Shown here: positions 6,603 to 15,206 of the stretch, in pieces
Layout: each line of letters starts with the position of its first letter
Numbering within the stretch: the first letter of the stretch is position 1
DNA from: Rickettsiaceae bacterium
Lineage (GTDB): Bacteria; Pseudomonadota; Alphaproteobacteria; Rickettsiales; Rickettsiaceae
Assembly (NCBI GenBank): GCA_021741285.1
Contig: JAIOYD010000004.1
Location: 1 to 19,414, forward strand
Direction of reading: 5' to 3'
Length of the DNA: 19,414 nt
Made by a program: the position numbers and the translations under genes
The notes under the pieces: generated by a model
Databases searched by the model: none
Told to the model about the DNA's origin: nothing
The model's input: the letters and a program-made list of their open reading frames with translations, nothing else

Positions 6603-7151
6603 TTAACCGTGCAGCAATCTTGTTTTTAGTAAATTAACACTGCTCTCAAGGCTATGCTTTTCTTGCTTAGTCAAGAGGGATGGAGCCTGTTCTACACAAA
6701 CAATCAACCCATCCCCTTCATCTTTTGAAGCAATACTTGAAATGTATATTATATAAGTAGAATCGATAATTTTACAACTAAACCTGGCAAGTTTGTGTCC
6801 TTCTATAGCAGCGCTTATCCTAGTAATATTTTTTTGTATATATTTTATGATCGCGCTACGAAGAAGCGTATTATTCTCTCCAGAAAGCATTATAATCGAA
6901 TCTATAACTATAACATCTTCCAAATTATGGTACTCCTTGATATTCTTCATTAACTGGCTGCAAAACGCAGAAGTATTAGAAATACTTATACTATTCACCA
7001 AATTTTTATATAAAAATTTGCCATCAAGATAGTACTGGATTATCTGGATATTTTTTTCATCTAATAATTTCTTATAAGTAAAGATCTTAGTAATAAGTAC
7101 AAAAATAATTGCTCCTCCAGAACAAGCAAACAAAATAAGATCATAAGTCAT
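6603..7151 (-). CDS. Membrane-anchored protein of unknown function
   Basis: The product has 182 residues and is not recognised. Residues ~4-22 form one hydrophobic segment (LILFACSGGAIIFVLI), probably an N-terminal membrane anchor with the rest in the cytoplasm. The remaining ~155 residues alternate strands and helices (for example VIVIDSIIML at ~79-88 and STYIIYISSIASKDEGDGLIVCVE at ~130-153), a pattern reminiscent of small sensory or GAF-like folds, but I see no diagnostic residues. ATG at 7149-7151 has no clear ribosome binding site. It is 38 bases upstream of queF on the same strand and divergent from gapR. A sensor or scaffold role would be a guess. Confidence 0.7.
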   Translation of the reverse strand: MTYDLILFACSGGAIIFVLITKIFTYKKLLDEKNIQIIQYYLDGKFLYKNLVNSISISNTSAFCSQLMKNIKEYHNLEDVIVIDSIIMLSGENNTLLRSAIIKYIQKNITRISAAIEGHKLARFSCKIIDSTYIIYISSIASKDEGDGLIVCVEQAPSLLTKQEKHSLESSVNLLKTRLLHG

Positions 7152-7353
7152 TAAACATAAGAATTTTTAAATTATTAGTGATATTTAAATATTAAACTAT
7201 AAGTTGTTAATCAGAGTCGCTATTTAACCTTAACTTAACTCTGTACAAAGAGAAATATCAACTTTTTTTCTCATATGCAATATTTTTTCTATTTTTTTTG
7301 CTTAAGTTTTAACAAAAATGTCGTATATTATCATAAAAATGGAGTTTACTACA

Positions 7354-7590
7354 ATGACAGAAGTAATAGCAATAGACCAACTAAAGCAATATATCAGCAG
7401 AATAGAGCGCCTAAATAGCGATAAGGCAGAAGTAGCTGATGATATAAAACAAGTATTTGATGAAGCCAAAGCAAACGGCTTTGATACTAAAATTATGAAG
7501 CAGGTGATAAAATTAAAGAAACTTGATAAAGATTCGCTAGCAGAGCAAGAAGCAATTTTAGAACTCTACCGCTCAGCTCTGGATATCTAA
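7354..7590 (+). CDS. gapR: GapR / DUF2312 nucleoid-associated protein
   Basis: The 78-residue product matches the DUF2312 family, named GapR in Caulobacter. There it binds overtwisted AT-rich DNA ahead of forks and polymerases and stimulates gyrase and topoisomerase IV. It begins MTEVIAIDQLKQYISRIERL, a helix with the family's DQL...I.RIERL signature, continues with EVADDIKQVFDEAKANGFD and KIMKQVIKLKKLD, and ends in a helix with YRSALDI. I start at 7354 because GGAG lies 9 bases before this ATG; the frame is open 12 codons further up to an ATG at 7318, but that has no ribosome binding site and adds non-conserved sequence. It is a single gene, divergent from the membrane protein at 6603-7151. 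Confidence 0.92.
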   Translation: MTEVIAIDQLKQYISRIERLNSDKAEVADDIKQVFDEAKANGFDTKIMKQVIKLKKLDKDSLAEQEAILELYRSALDI

Positions 7591-7621
7591 AACGAGAGAA
7601 ATTTTATCCATAAACCTTATA

Positions 7622-7653
7622 TTCACCACATATATAGCGCGGTTGTGGTTGAA
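7622..7653. terminator. Hairpin between the converging gapR and merR-like genes
   Basis: TTCACCACA (7622-7630) pairs with TGTGGTTGAA (7644-7653) apart from one bulged T. It is followed on the plus strand by TTTATTGTTTAATT and lies 32 bases after gapR. It could end both converging transcripts. Confidence 0.5.
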
Positions 7654-7700
7654 TTTATTGTTTAATTAATCTAGGAAATGGTATAAAATAGTTTTAATAT

Positions 7701-8252
7701 TCATTTATTTTGCATCTTATATAGCTTACTAAGTAACTGATCGATTCGGGAAACAATTGGCACTTGTTTAGACTCTATCTGAGTAAAAATCTGTATTGGT
7801 GATTCCTGGATTTGATTTGCATTCTTGTTTAGCTGACTCAAGCTCAAATCTTCATCAATTTGTTGCACCGGCACAGGGCCATCTACAGAAAACTTAATAC
7901 CAAGATCAAGCTGACGTGGATGATTGATCTTATAGTCATTCATTTGGTTAACATCGTACAAAGAATTATCAGCTTGATCTAGCTCCCTGCCTACTAACGC
8001 AGCCTCAGATGATGGTTCGCCTCCCAAACTCACTCGATCTAATTGAGCATCTCTATCTTTCTCTATAATAGAGTTGATTAAGTAACTTTGTTTTAGGTAA
8101 TTAATGGTATCTTTTGTATAATATCTTCTGCCTCTCATTTTTATTATTGAGAGATTAAGATCAGATTTCTCAACGTAACGAAGTTTATGGGTGGATAAAC
8201 CCGTAATCTCTGAGACTTCAGCGATAGAGAAATACTTCTTTTCAGCTATCAT
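7701..8252 (-). CDS. MerR-family transcriptional regulator
   Basis: The product has 183 residues. The N-terminal ~70 residues form a MerR-type winged helix: KKYFSIAEVSEITGLSTHKL (5-24), then LRYVEK (family usually LRYWE) and RGRRYYTKDTINYLKQ (wing and helix). The rest is polar and low in complexity (SLGGEPSSEAA..., QNKNANQ-type runs) with a short helical C-terminus (RIDQLLSKLYKMQNK), so there is no recognisable metal or drug sensor domain. Its ATG overlaps the end of the IHF gene by 4 bases (8249-8252), implying translational coupling. A fabH-ihfA-merR order is common in alphaproteobacteria and supports the call. Targets are unknown. Confidence 0.88.
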   Translation of the reverse strand: MIAEKKYFSIAEVSEITGLSTHKLRYVEKSDLNLSIIKMRGRRYYTKDTINYLKQSYLINSIIEKDRDAQLDRVSLGGEPSSEAALVGRELDQADNSLYDVNQMNDYKINHPRQLDLGIKFSVDGPVPVQQIDEDLSLSQLNKNANQIQESPIQIFTQIESKQVPIVSRIDQLLSKLYKMQNK

Positions 8253-8542
8253 GAATTCACCTTATCCTTAAACGACTTAGAAGGATTAAATTGCAACACA
8301 GTTCTTGGAGGAATAGAGACAGAATTACCAGAATGAATATTAAATCCTGGCCTAGTTTTTTTGTGGTTAATTTTCCAAGTGCCAAAATTCTGCAGCATAA
8401 TTTTTTGATCTTTTTTGGCAAGGTTTAAAATTTCTGCAAAAACATACAATGTAATTTCTTCGCACAACGATAGCGATAACCCAAGTTGAGACCTTAATTT
8501 TTCAGAAATTTTTTCCTTAGTAATGGTAGAGGCCTTATGCAT
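8249..8542 (-). CDS. ihfA: Integration host factor alpha-like HU/IHF family DNA-bending protein
   Basis: The product has 97 residues. The two N-terminal helices (TITKEKISEKLRSQLGLSL, 6-24) dimerise. The core motif LQNFGTWKINHKKTRPG (50-66) leads into the DNA-contacting beta arm, which carries the intercalating proline region RPGFN, and IPPRTVLQFNPSKSFKD closes the fold. The family bends DNA sharply in replication, recombination and transcription. The position after fabH and overlapping the merR-like gene is the usual place for ihfA in alphaproteobacteria. That favours ihfA over hupB, though the subunit type is assigned mainly by context. ATG 8540-8542 lies 29 bases after fabH. Confidence 0.9.
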   Translation of the reverse strand: MHKASTITKEKISEKLRSQLGLSLSLCEEITLYVFAEILNLAKKDQKIMLQNFGTWKINHKKTRPGFNIHSGNSVSIPPRTVLQFNPSKSFKDKVNS

Positions 8543-8571
8543 ATTATCCCCATCAATTTTTTATTATGATA

Positions 8572-9525
8572 TTACCATCTTACAATCGCAGATCCCCAAG
8601 TTGCACCCGCACCAAAAGCAGTAAACACTACTATTTCTCCTGGCTTTATTCCTTTGGATAATTTGAGTTCTGCTAGTGCAAGAGGAATAGAAGCCGCGGA
8701 ACAATTTGCATGCCTATCAATAGTAATTACCACTTTACTGCTATCAATCTCAAATCTCGAAGCAACACTATCAATTATCCGCAAATTTGCCTGGTGAGGA
8801 ATTAGATAGTCAACATCAGATAAACTTATCCCGTTTGACTCCAGCACCTGCTTAACTGATTCCGACATTTTTTCAACCGCACGCCGGAATACTTCTTGAC
8901 CCTTCATTTGAACTGTGCCACTTTTGCCATTAGTACTCACCCCTCCATCAGTATAAAGTATATCGTACATTGACCCATCAGAATAAATATTACTATCGAT
9001 TATACCAGCATTCGAGTTGCAATGCTGTAAAATTACTGCACCAGCACCATCTCCAAACAATACACAGGTTGAGCGATCTTTCCAATCTAGAAGAGCTGAC
9101 ATTTTCTCAGCGCATACCAATAAGGCAGTCTTATATTTACCAGATTTTATCATGCTATCCACTACATGAATGCCATATATAAATCCCGAACAGATTGCCT
9201 GTATATCAAAAGAAGGTGTATGTTGGAGATTTAGATAGCCTTGCAATTTGTTGGCTACCCCAGGAAAACTATTATCCGGGGTGTTGCTACACACAACAAC
9301 AAGATCTATGTCTTGAACGTTAACTTTAGCATCTTTAATTGCTGCAAGCGCCGCTTTATAAGCCATGTGTGAAGTAAACTCTCCTTCAGCAGCAATATGT
9401 CGCTGACAGATACCAGTTCTTGTTCTAATCCATTCATCACTAGTGTCAACAAACTTCGCTAGATCATCATTAGTTAAAACTCTTTCTGGTAAGTAGCCTC
9501 CACAACCAATAATTCTTGTGGCCAT
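8572..9525 (-). CDS. fabH: Beta-ketoacyl-ACP synthase III (FabH)
   Basis: FabH starts fatty acid chains by condensing acetyl-CoA with malonyl-ACP. The 317-residue length is normal and the catalytic triad is complete: Cys112 in QAICSGF, His244 in PHQAN and Asn274 in HANCSAAS. The family's EWIRTRTGI (31-39) and [10 protein letters not shown] (157-166) motifs are present, and the protein ends [16 protein letters not shown] 9523-9525 follows the rpmF stop by only 9 bases, so it is surely in the rpmF operon. The more usual order has plsX between these two genes; it is missing here. Confidence 0.97.
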   Translation of the reverse strand: MATRIIGCGGYLPERVLTNDDLAKFVDTSDEWIRTRTGICQRHIAAEGEFTSHMAYKAALAAIKDAKVNVQDIDLVVVCSNTPDNSFPGVANKLQGYLNLQHTPSFDIQAICSGFIYGIHVVDSMIKSGKYKTALLVCAEKMSALLDWKDRSTCVLFGDGAGAVILQHCNSNAGIIDSNIYSDGSMYDILYTDGGVSTNGKSGTVQMKGQEVFRRAVEKMSESVKQVLESNGISLSDVDYLIPHQANLRIIDSVASRFEIDSSKVVITIDRHANCSAASIPLALAELKLSKGIKPGEIVVFTAFGAGATWGSAIVRW

Positions 9526-9534
9526 ATGAGTTAC

Positions 9535-9732
9535 TTACTCAACCGCTTCAACTTCAACTTTTTCGGCAATAACTTGACGTTTATTGTATGAACCGTTGCT
9601 TGCATCCATATGATGTGGTAGTCTGTACTCACCAGTATCTTTGTCTATTATAACATTGATTCGGCTAAGTGCGTCATGTGAACGTCTCATATTACGTTTT
9701 GATTTCGATGTTTTTTTCTTTGGAACTGCCAT
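9535..9732 (-). CDS. rpmF: 50S ribosomal protein L32
   Basis: The product has 65 residues. It has the classic L32 start [20 protein letters not shown], followed by the alphaproteobacterial [19 protein letters not shown] region without zinc-binding cysteines. L32 sits in the large ribosomal subunit near the exit tunnel. A GAGGGA lies 6-12 bases before the ATG. It is the first gene of a minus-strand operon rpmF-fabH-ihfA-merR and is divergent from bamE. Confidence 0.97.
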   Translation of the reverse strand: MAVPKKKTSKSKRNMRRSHDALSRINVIIDKDTGEYRLPHHMDASNGSYNKRQVIAEKVEVEAVE

Positions 9733-9778
9733 GGTTTATCCCTCAATATACTTCTTTGTTGTCAGTATTTTAAAAAAG

Positions 9779-9808
9779 TGTTTGTCAAACAGAGGCGCAT
9801 TGTATTAT
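9779..9808. promoter_or_regulatory. Divergent rpmF/bamE control region with palindrome and bamE promoter candidate
   Basis: The perfect palindrome TGTTTG-T-CAAACA occupies 9779-9791. Within it, TTGTCA (9782-9787) followed after 15 bases by TATTAT (9803-9808) is a plausible plus-strand promoter for bamE, with a slightly short spacer. The other strand offers TTGACA (9788-9783) but no good -10 at 17 bases. The palindrome could be an operator or simply overlapping -35 boxes. Confidence 0.4.
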
Positions 9809-9852
9809 ATTTCATCTACAAAATCCATAATATTTTTATATAAAAACCATTT

Positions 9853-10308
9853 ATGACATATTTACACAAACTACTACCGACAATTTTTCTTATACTCCTG
9901 GCTGGTTGTCAGTCTATAGACGTCCGTGGACAATTTGTAAGCGACGAGGCAATTAAGCAAATAAATTCTCAGCAACCAACCAAAGTTGAGTTGATTGCAC
10001 TTGTTGGGACTCCAACCTATGTACCAGATTATTCTAAAAATACATGGTATTATATTCAGCGTTCACTCGCTAAAAGAGCATGGTTTGATCCTAAGGTGGT
10101 AAAACAACGTATAGTAAAAGTAGTATTTAATGGCGATAAAGTTCAAGAAGCCGGACTTTTAAGCGATGGCCAAAACGAGAAAATTTCATCACAAAGCAAC
10201 TATACACAGACATATGGCACTCAGCAAAATGGTATACAAAAATTTGTCAAAAATATAGGTAGGTTCAATAAAACGACCGATGGGACTAAAAGAAAAAAGA
10301 AAAAATAA
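9853..10308 (+). CDS. bamE: Outer membrane assembly lipoprotein BamE (SmpA/OmlA family)
   Basis: The product has 151 residues. It has a lipoprotein signal with lipobox LLAGC (Cys19 lipidated). The SmpA/OmlA domain (~30-105) follows: VELIALVGTPTYVP (46-59), NTWYYIQRSLAKRAWFDPKV (64-83) and QRIVKVVFNGDKVQEAG. BamE is a periplasm-facing lipoprotein of the BAM complex that inserts beta-barrel proteins. The last ~45 residues are polar and end in a basic KRKKKK tail, longer than in E. coli BamE (about 113 residues), but extended tails are common in this lineage's small proteins. ATG 9853 has no strong ribosome binding site. The gene is monocistronic by appearance and divergent from rpmF. Confidence 0.93.
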   Translation: MTYLHKLLPTIFLILLAGCQSIDVRGQFVSDEAIKQINSQQPTKVELIALVGTPTYVPDYSKNTWYYIQRSLAKRAWFDPKVVKQRIVKVVFNGDKVQEAGLLSDGQNEKISSQSNYTQTYGTQQNGIQKFVKNIGRFNKTTDGTKRKKKK

Positions 10309-10336
10309 CAGCCGATATATACTAAGAATTACAAGT

Positions 10337-10442
10337 TATCCTGAATACAAGTATCAGGACTTATCTTACAACCCTTGAGATCCTGAGTGCGTTTATTAAA
10401 AACTTTTATTCCTATAATACATATGATATATGGGCTCAGGAT
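10337..10442 (+). promoter_or_regulatory. gatC leader with four inverted TCCTGA/TCAGGA elements
   Basis: TCCTGA at 10339-10344 can pair with TCAGGA at 10354-10359. ATCCTGAG at 10380-10387 can pair with CTCAGGAT at 10435-10442. Because the arms share sequence, alternative pairings are possible. The first hairpin may terminate bamE (no clear T-run). A TATAAT at 10413-10418 could be the gatC -10, but the -35 is poor. Confidence 0.4.
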
Positions 10443-10499
10443 TATTCATAAATAAACACCGGCTTATAATAAACAACTTACATGCGATGAGAATCAATT

Positions 10500-10802
10500 A
10501 TGATCAGCGACATAGAATTAAAAAAATTACAAAAACTCGCTCGACTAAGCTTTTCAGGTGAGGAAACTAAAGAATTCTCTTCTAAACTTGAAAGCGTCCT
10601 TAACATGATTAATCAAATTCATGAGGTTGAATGTCAGGATATCGAGCCACTAAGATCAGTATGCGAAATGAGCCAAAGACTGCGCGAAGATAAAGTAAAT
10701 GAAGCTAATCTTTCCGATGATCTCTTCAAAAATGTTCCAGGTAATAGCGTCGATTTGGCGCGTGAAATAAAATGTTTTATTGTTCCAAAGGTGGTTGAAT
10801 AA
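10500..10802 (+). CDS. gatC: Asp-tRNA(Asn)/Glu-tRNA(Gln) amidotransferase subunit C
   Basis: The product has 100 residues. GatC wraps around GatA and stabilises the GatCAB complex, which converts Glu-tRNA(Gln) to Gln-tRNA(Gln), and likewise for Asn. Typical motifs are [16 protein letters not shown] (7-22), the helix [15 protein letters not shown], then DIEPLRSV and LREDKV, ending in VPKVVE. Length is normal. ATG begins at 10500, with GAG about 9 bases upstream. gatA follows after one base, so the three subunits are made from one transcript. Confidence 0.96.
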   Translation: MISDIELKKLQKLARLSFSGEETKEFSSKLESVLNMINQIHEVECQDIEPLRSVCEMSQRLREDKVNEANLSDDLFKNVPGNSVDLAREIKCFIVPKVVE

Positions 10803-10803
10803 T

Positions 10804-12285
10804 ATGAAAGAATTGATAAAGCTATCCATAACGTCGGCTCTAGAGGGCTTAAACTCAAAAAAATTCACCTCAACTGAACTTGTTAATGCCCATATAGATC
10901 AAGCAACAAAATGCAAAAATCTTAATGCATATATTACAGAAACCTTTCACCATGCAACTAAACTAGCCAAGCAGGCGGATCAAAATTATCAAGAAGGAAC
11001 TAATCGTAAGCTAGAAGGAATTCCCGTTGCAGTAAAAGACTTATTTTGCACGAACGGTATCAGGACTACTGCCGGGTCAAAGATGCTACATAATTTCGTT
11101 CCAACATATGAATCAACAATTAGTAAAAATATTGCTGATCATGGGACAATCATGATTGGAAAAACAAATATGGATGAGTATGCGATGGGTTCGTCGGGTA
11201 CCACTAGCTACTTTGGCAGTACGATTAGTCCCTGGAAAGCGAAAAACAACTCTCAAGATCTTGTTCCAGGAGGATCATCTGCAGGATCAGCTGCCGCAGT
11301 AAGTAGCTTTAGCGCCATGGCAGCTCTTGGAAGTGATACTGGCGGCTCAATCAGGCAGCCAGCGGCTTTCACAGGCACCGTTGGGATTAAACCTACATAT
11401 GGGCGATGCTCAAGATGGGGTATGGTGGCTTTCTCCAGTTCTCTTGATCAAGCAGGCATTTTTACGAGAACAGTAAATGATGCTGCTTTGATGCTTGAGG
11501 CGATGATAGGGTTTGATGAAAAAGATTCCACTTCAGTCAACAAATCTGTACCAGAGCTTGTGTCAGCTTCTACAAAATCAGTTAAAGGAATGCGCGTTGG
11601 CATTCCAATGGATTTAATGGATATGAAGGGAGTTAATAGTGAAATAATCAGAATGTGGCAAGATTCGATTGAAATGATGAAGGCAGAAGGAGCTGAAATA
11701 GTTAACATCTCACTTCCTCATGCCAAATATGCCCTACCTGTTTATTATGTTATTGCACCTGCCGAGGCTTCATCGAATTTGTCAAGATATGATGGGGTTC
11801 GCTACGGCCATAGAACTGAAAAAGACTGCAAGTCTCTTGATGAAATGTATACCCATACCAGAACAGAGGGTTTTGGTGATGAGGTAAAGAGACGTATTAT
11901 GATTGGTACTTATGTACTTTCTTCAAGCAAAATGGATGCTTATTATTTAAAAGCTCAAAAAATACGGCGTTTAATAGCAAACGATTTTAAAACAGCATAT
12001 GAAAAAGTAGATGTAATTTTATTGCCGTCTGCGCCTACAGCCGCTTTTGGTATAAATGAAAATCAAAGCGATCCACTCACTATGTATCTAAACGATATAT
12101 TTACCATTCCAGCAAGCCTAGCCGGTTTACCATGCGGATCCGTCCCAGCTAGCATATCGTCCCAAGGATTGCCACTAGGAATGCAATTAATAGCACCTGC
12201 ATTTGATGAGTATAATCTTATTAGATCAATGGCAGTAATTGAGCGAGCGATGGCTAATACCGATTTTACACCAGGAGGTTTCTAA
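10804..12285 (+). CDS. gatA: Asp-tRNA(Asn)/Glu-tRNA(Gln) amidotransferase subunit A
   Basis: GatA is the glutaminase subunit that releases ammonia from glutamine for the transamidation. The 493-residue product carries the amidase-signature triad: Lys78 in PVAVKDLF, cis-Ser158 in [11 protein letters not shown] and nucleophile Ser182 in [12 protein letters not shown]. The C-terminal part has [15 protein letters not shown] and [10 protein letters not shown], as expected. I start at ATG 10804 (MKELIKLS), one base after the gatC stop and with AGGTGG about 10 bases upstream. An in-frame TTG at 10780 lies within gatC and is unlikely. The TAA shares an A with the gatB ATG. Confidence 0.98.
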   Translation: MKELIKLSITSALEGLNSKKFTSTELVNAHIDQATKCKNLNAYITETFHHATKLAKQADQNYQEGTNRKLEGIPVAVKDLFCTNGIRTTAGSKMLHNFVPTYESTISKNIADHGTIMIGKTNMDEYAMGSSGTTSYFGSTISPWKAKNNSQDLVPGGSSAGSAAAVSSFSAMAALGSDTGGSIRQPAAFTGTVGIKPTYGRCSRWGMVAFSSSLDQAGIFTRTVNDAALMLEAMIGFDEKDSTSVNKSVPELVSASTKSVKGMRVGIPMDLMDMKGVNSEIIRMWQDSIEMMKAEGAEIVNISLPHAKYALPVYYVIAPAEASSNLSRYDGVRYGHRTEKDCKSLDEMYTHTRTEGFGDEVKRRIMIGTYVLSSSKMDAYYLKAQKIRRLIANDFKTAYEKVDVILLPSAPTAAFGINENQSDPLTMYLNDIFTIPASLAGLPCGSVPASISSQGLPLGMQLIAPAFDEYNLIRSMAVIERAMANTDFTPGGF

Positions 12286-13733
12286 TGGCATATATCACAG
12301 GAAATACAGGAAAGTGGGAGTATGTAATAGGTCTAGAAGTCCATGCTCAAGTATCTTCAAAAGCAAAGTTATTTTCACAAACCGCAACTGATTTTGGCGC
12401 TCAACCCAATACCCAAGTCTCCCTTGTTGATGCAGCAATGCCTGGTATGTTGCCAGTTTTAAATAGATACTGCGTAGAACAAGCAGTAAAAACAGGGTTA
12501 GGAATAAATGGAAGAATAAATAAACTTTCGGTTTTTGACCGAAAAAATTACTTTTATGCAGATTTACCGCAAGGCTATCAAATTTCGCAATTTTATCTGC
12601 CGATTGTACAAGATGGTCATTTGCATATTACTCTTGAAAACGGTTCAGAAAAAAGAATTAGGATAAATCGTATTCATCTAGAGCAAGATGCTGGAAAAAG
12701 CGTACATGATCAGCATCCAGATTATAGCTTAATTGACTTAAATCGTTCAGGTATTGCTTTAATGGAAATCGTAACTGAACCAGATATGAATTCTCCATAT
12801 GAGGCATCTGAATATGTTAAAAAACTCAGAAGTTTACTACGTTACGTGGGCTCTTGTGATGGTAATATGGATCAAGGGTCGATGCGTTGTGATGCAAATA
12901 TTTCAGTACGCAAACCAGGCGAGGAGCTAGGAACCAGGTGTGAAATTAAGAACGTTAACTCCGTTAAAAATATAGTGAAAGCTATTGAATATGAAGCAAT
13001 GCGTCAGGTAGAATTACTAGAAAGCGGTGAGAAAGTTAATCAAGAGACACGGTTATTTGACGCAAGTACGGGACAGACACGAATAATGCGCAGCAAGGAA
13101 GATGCGAATGATTATCGCTATTTCCCAGACCCAGACTTGCTTCCTGTAGTTATAGATGATGCGCTCATCGAAAAAATGAGATCAGAATTGCCGGAATTAC
13201 CGGAAGCCAAAACTCAACGTTACGTAACTCAGCTGAATTTAAGTAAATATGATGCAGAGGTTTTAGTTGCTGATGAAGAAACTGCTAGTTATTTTGAGCA
13301 AGCGATAATTGGAACAAATGCAAAAACTGTTGCAAATTGGATTACAAGCGAATTATTTGGTAAACTAAACAAAAACTCGCTGACTTTAGTAGAGTGTAAG
13401 ATTACGCCAGAAATGCTACGCTCTATGGTAACTATGATAGAAAATGGCATTATTTCAGGCAAAATAGCTAAAACTGTTTTTGAAGAAATGTTTTTAAGCG
13501 GCGATAGCGCAACTAAAATTGTTAAAGACAAAGGGCTGACACAAGTCTCGGATCGCAGCTCAATTGAACCAATTATTGACGAAGTAATAGCTGCAAATCC
13601 AGATTCTGTAGCATCTTATAGAAGTGGCAAAGATAAACTTATGGGATTTTTTGTTGGTCAAGTAATGCAAAAAACTGGAGGTAAAGCAAGCCCAGCAATG
13701 GTCAATGAGTTATTGAAAGAAAAATTAAAATAA
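12285..13733 (+). CDS. gatB: Asp-tRNA(Asn)/Glu-tRNA(Gln) amidotransferase subunit B
   Basis: The 482-residue GatB binds the misacylated tRNA, activates its carboxylate with ATP and receives ammonia from GatA. Signatures are [10 protein letters not shown] (13-22), [18 protein letters not shown] (~86-103), [11 protein letters not shown], the KNVNSVKN stretch and [14 protein letters not shown]-terminal YqeY-like helical domain ends in [11 protein letters not shown] strong AGGAGG sits 7 bases before the ATG, and the start overlaps gatA by one base. The stop overlaps the map start by one base. Presence of gatCAB suggests that glutaminyl-tRNA synthetase is lacking in this organism, which is inference. 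Confidence 0.98.
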   Translation: MAYITGNTGKWEYVIGLEVHAQVSSKAKLFSQTATDFGAQPNTQVSLVDAAMPGMLPVLNRYCVEQAVKTGLGINGRINKLSVFDRKNYFYADLPQGYQISQFYLPIVQDGHLHITLENGSEKRIRINRIHLEQDAGKSVHDQHPDYSLIDLNRSGIALMEIVTEPDMNSPYEASEYVKKLRSLLRYVGSCDGNMDQGSMRCDANISVRKPGEELGTRCEIKNVNSVKNIVKAIEYEAMRQVELLESGEKVNQETRLFDASTGQTRIMRSKEDANDYRYFPDPDLLPVVIDDALIEKMRSELPELPEAKTQRYVTQLNLSKYDAEVLVADEETASYFEQAIIGTNAKTVANWITSELFGKLNKNSLTLVECKITPEMLRSMVTMIENGIISGKIAKTVFEEMFLSGDSATKIVKDKGLTQVSDRSSIEPIIDEVIAANPDSVASYRSGKDKLMGFFVGQVMQKTGGKASPAMVNELLKEKLK

Positions 13734-14524
13734 TGACAATAAAAATTCACAAAGAAGCTGATTTTGAGAAAATGAGGCAAGCTGGCCAGCTTGCCGCTTA
13801 TACTCTTGATTATATCGCTAGTTTTGTTATCCCTGGAGTTACTACTGACTATTTGAATAATTTGTGTCATGATTTTATTATTACTAATGGAGCAATTCCT
13901 GCACCGCTTAATTACAAGGGATTTCCAAAATCAATTTGTACATCAATTAATCATGTTGTGTGTCATGGCATACCATCGGATAAAAAACTCAAAAATGGCG
14001 ATATAATAAATATTGATGTAACCGTTATATTGAATGGGTGGCATGGTGATACTAGTCGTATGTTCTACGTCGGTGAGGTTGGTATTAAGCAAAAGAGACT
14101 TATACAAGTTACTTATGAAGCAATGATGATTGGGGTTGAGATGGTAAAACCAGGCGTGCGTCTTGGGGATATTGGTCATGCAATCCAACAATATGCCCAA
14201 AAACATAAGTATTCAGTAGTTCGTGATTATACTGGTCATGGCATTGGCAGAGTTTTTCACGACGAACCAACCGTACTCCATTATGGGAAACCTGGAACTG
14301 GTGTTGTACTACAAGAGGGAATGTTTTTTACCATTGAACCAATGCTAAATGCAGGCAAGGCAGAAACTATTTTGAGTAAGTTTGATAATTGGACAGTAAC
14401 GACAAGAGACAAGTCACTTTCTGCTCAATTTGAGCACACAGTAGGTGTAACTAAAGATGGAGTAGAAATTTTTACCCTATCACCAACAAATTTGCTATAT
14501 CCGCCATATGAATCAGGAAAATAA
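13733..14524 (+). CDS. map: Type I methionine aminopeptidase
   Basis: The 263-residue enzyme removes the initiator methionine from new proteins. All five metal ligands are present: Asp95 (NIDVTV), Asp106 (HGDTSRMF), His169 (TGHGIG), Glu202 (TIEPML) and Glu234 (QFEHTV). Conserved His79 (VCHGIP) and His176 (FHDEP) are also present. There is no N-terminal zinc-finger extension, as usual for bacterial type I. The ATG overlaps the gatB stop by one base (TAATG), and the 3' end overlaps radC by 17 bases, so expression is probably coupled to both neighbours. Confidence 0.98.
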   Translation: MTIKIHKEADFEKMRQAGQLAAYTLDYIASFVIPGVTTDYLNNLCHDFIITNGAIPAPLNYKGFPKSICTSINHVVCHGIPSDKKLKNGDIINIDVTVILNGWHGDTSRMFYVGEVGIKQKRLIQVTYEAMMIGVEMVKPGVRLGDIGHAIQQYAQKHKYSVVRDYTGHGIGRVFHDEPTVLHYGKPGTGVVLQEGMFFTIEPMLNAGKAETILSKFDNWTVTTRDKSLSAQFEHTVGVTKDGVEIFTLSPTNLLYPPYESGK

Positions 14525-15206
14525 AGGAGATAACCAACCCCATTATATTGGTCATCGTAAGAGACTGAAAGAAAAATTTTTAAACTCTGACCCTTCTAGT
14601 GTTAGCGATTATGAATTACTAGAATTATTATTATTTCAAGCTCTGCCCCGCCGGGATGTCAAACCTCTTGCTAAAGATTTATTACAAAAATTTGGCAATT
14701 TTAGTGAGCTAGTTAATGCTGAGAAAGATAAGATTTTTGCTGTAGATGAAGCCAAGGAACCAACTTACTTACAACTCAGACTGCTCAAAGAACTTTTGAA
14801 TCGTATTTTTCAGAATGAAATCAAAGAGAAGAATATTATAAGCTCATGGAGCGCCTTACTCGATTATCTAAAATTTAATATGGGTTGTTTAAAAATAGAG
14901 CAGTTTCGGGTTTTATTCTTGAATAAAAAAAATGTCCTTATCGCTGATGAAATTGTTGCTACTGGAACTATCGACCAAACTCCTGTTTATCCAAGAGAAA
15001 TTGTAAAAAAATCTTTATTTCACGAAGCGGGGGCAATTATTTTAGTTCATAATCATCCAAGTGGTAATATCAAACCGTCGCAATCTGATATTGACTTGAC
15101 TACACAAATTATTAATGCTTGTAATATGATTAATGTAACTGTTCATGATCATGTTATTATAGGTGGTGGTAACTATTATAGTTTTAAATCAAATATGTTG
15201 TTATGA
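14508..15206 (+). CDS. radC: RadC-family JAB/MPN-domain protein
   Basis: The product has 232 residues. The N-terminal helix-hairpin-helix part (LSDYELLELLLFQALPRRD-like, 34-50; LLQKFGNFSEL, 58-68) is followed by a JAMM/MPN metal-binding domain. Glu148 (DEIVATG) precedes HNHPSGNIKPSQSDID, which holds the metal ligands His181, His183 and Asp194 plus Ser185. RadC was named for DNA repair, but its true biochemical role is unsettled. A map-radC pairing is seen in rickettsial genomes, to my knowledge. It starts inside map (17-base overlap) and overlaps the next gene by 4 bases (ATGA at 15203-15206). Confidence 0.95.
   Translation: MNQENKGDNQPHYIGHRKRLKEKFLNSDPSSVSDYELLELLLFQALPRRDVKPLAKDLLQKFGNFSELVNAEKDKIFAVDEAKEPTYLQLRLLKELLNRIFQNEIKEKNIISSWSALLDYLKFNMGCLKIEQFRVLFLNKKNVLIADEIVATGTIDQTPVYPREIVKKSLFHEAGAIILVHNHPSGNIKPSQSDIDLTTQIINACNMINVTVHDHVIIGGGNYYSFKSNMLL

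Noticed and set aside
7203..7320. Poly-T tracts and CAGAGT/ACTCTG pair upstream of gapR as a CRISPR-like or riboswitch element
   Set aside because: No repeated units and only a 6-base stem; ordinary AT-rich intergenic sequence with no convincing promoter consensus.
8970..9182. Plus-strand frame opposite fabH
   Set aside because: Shadow of a gene with a complete catalytic triad; no start signal or motif.
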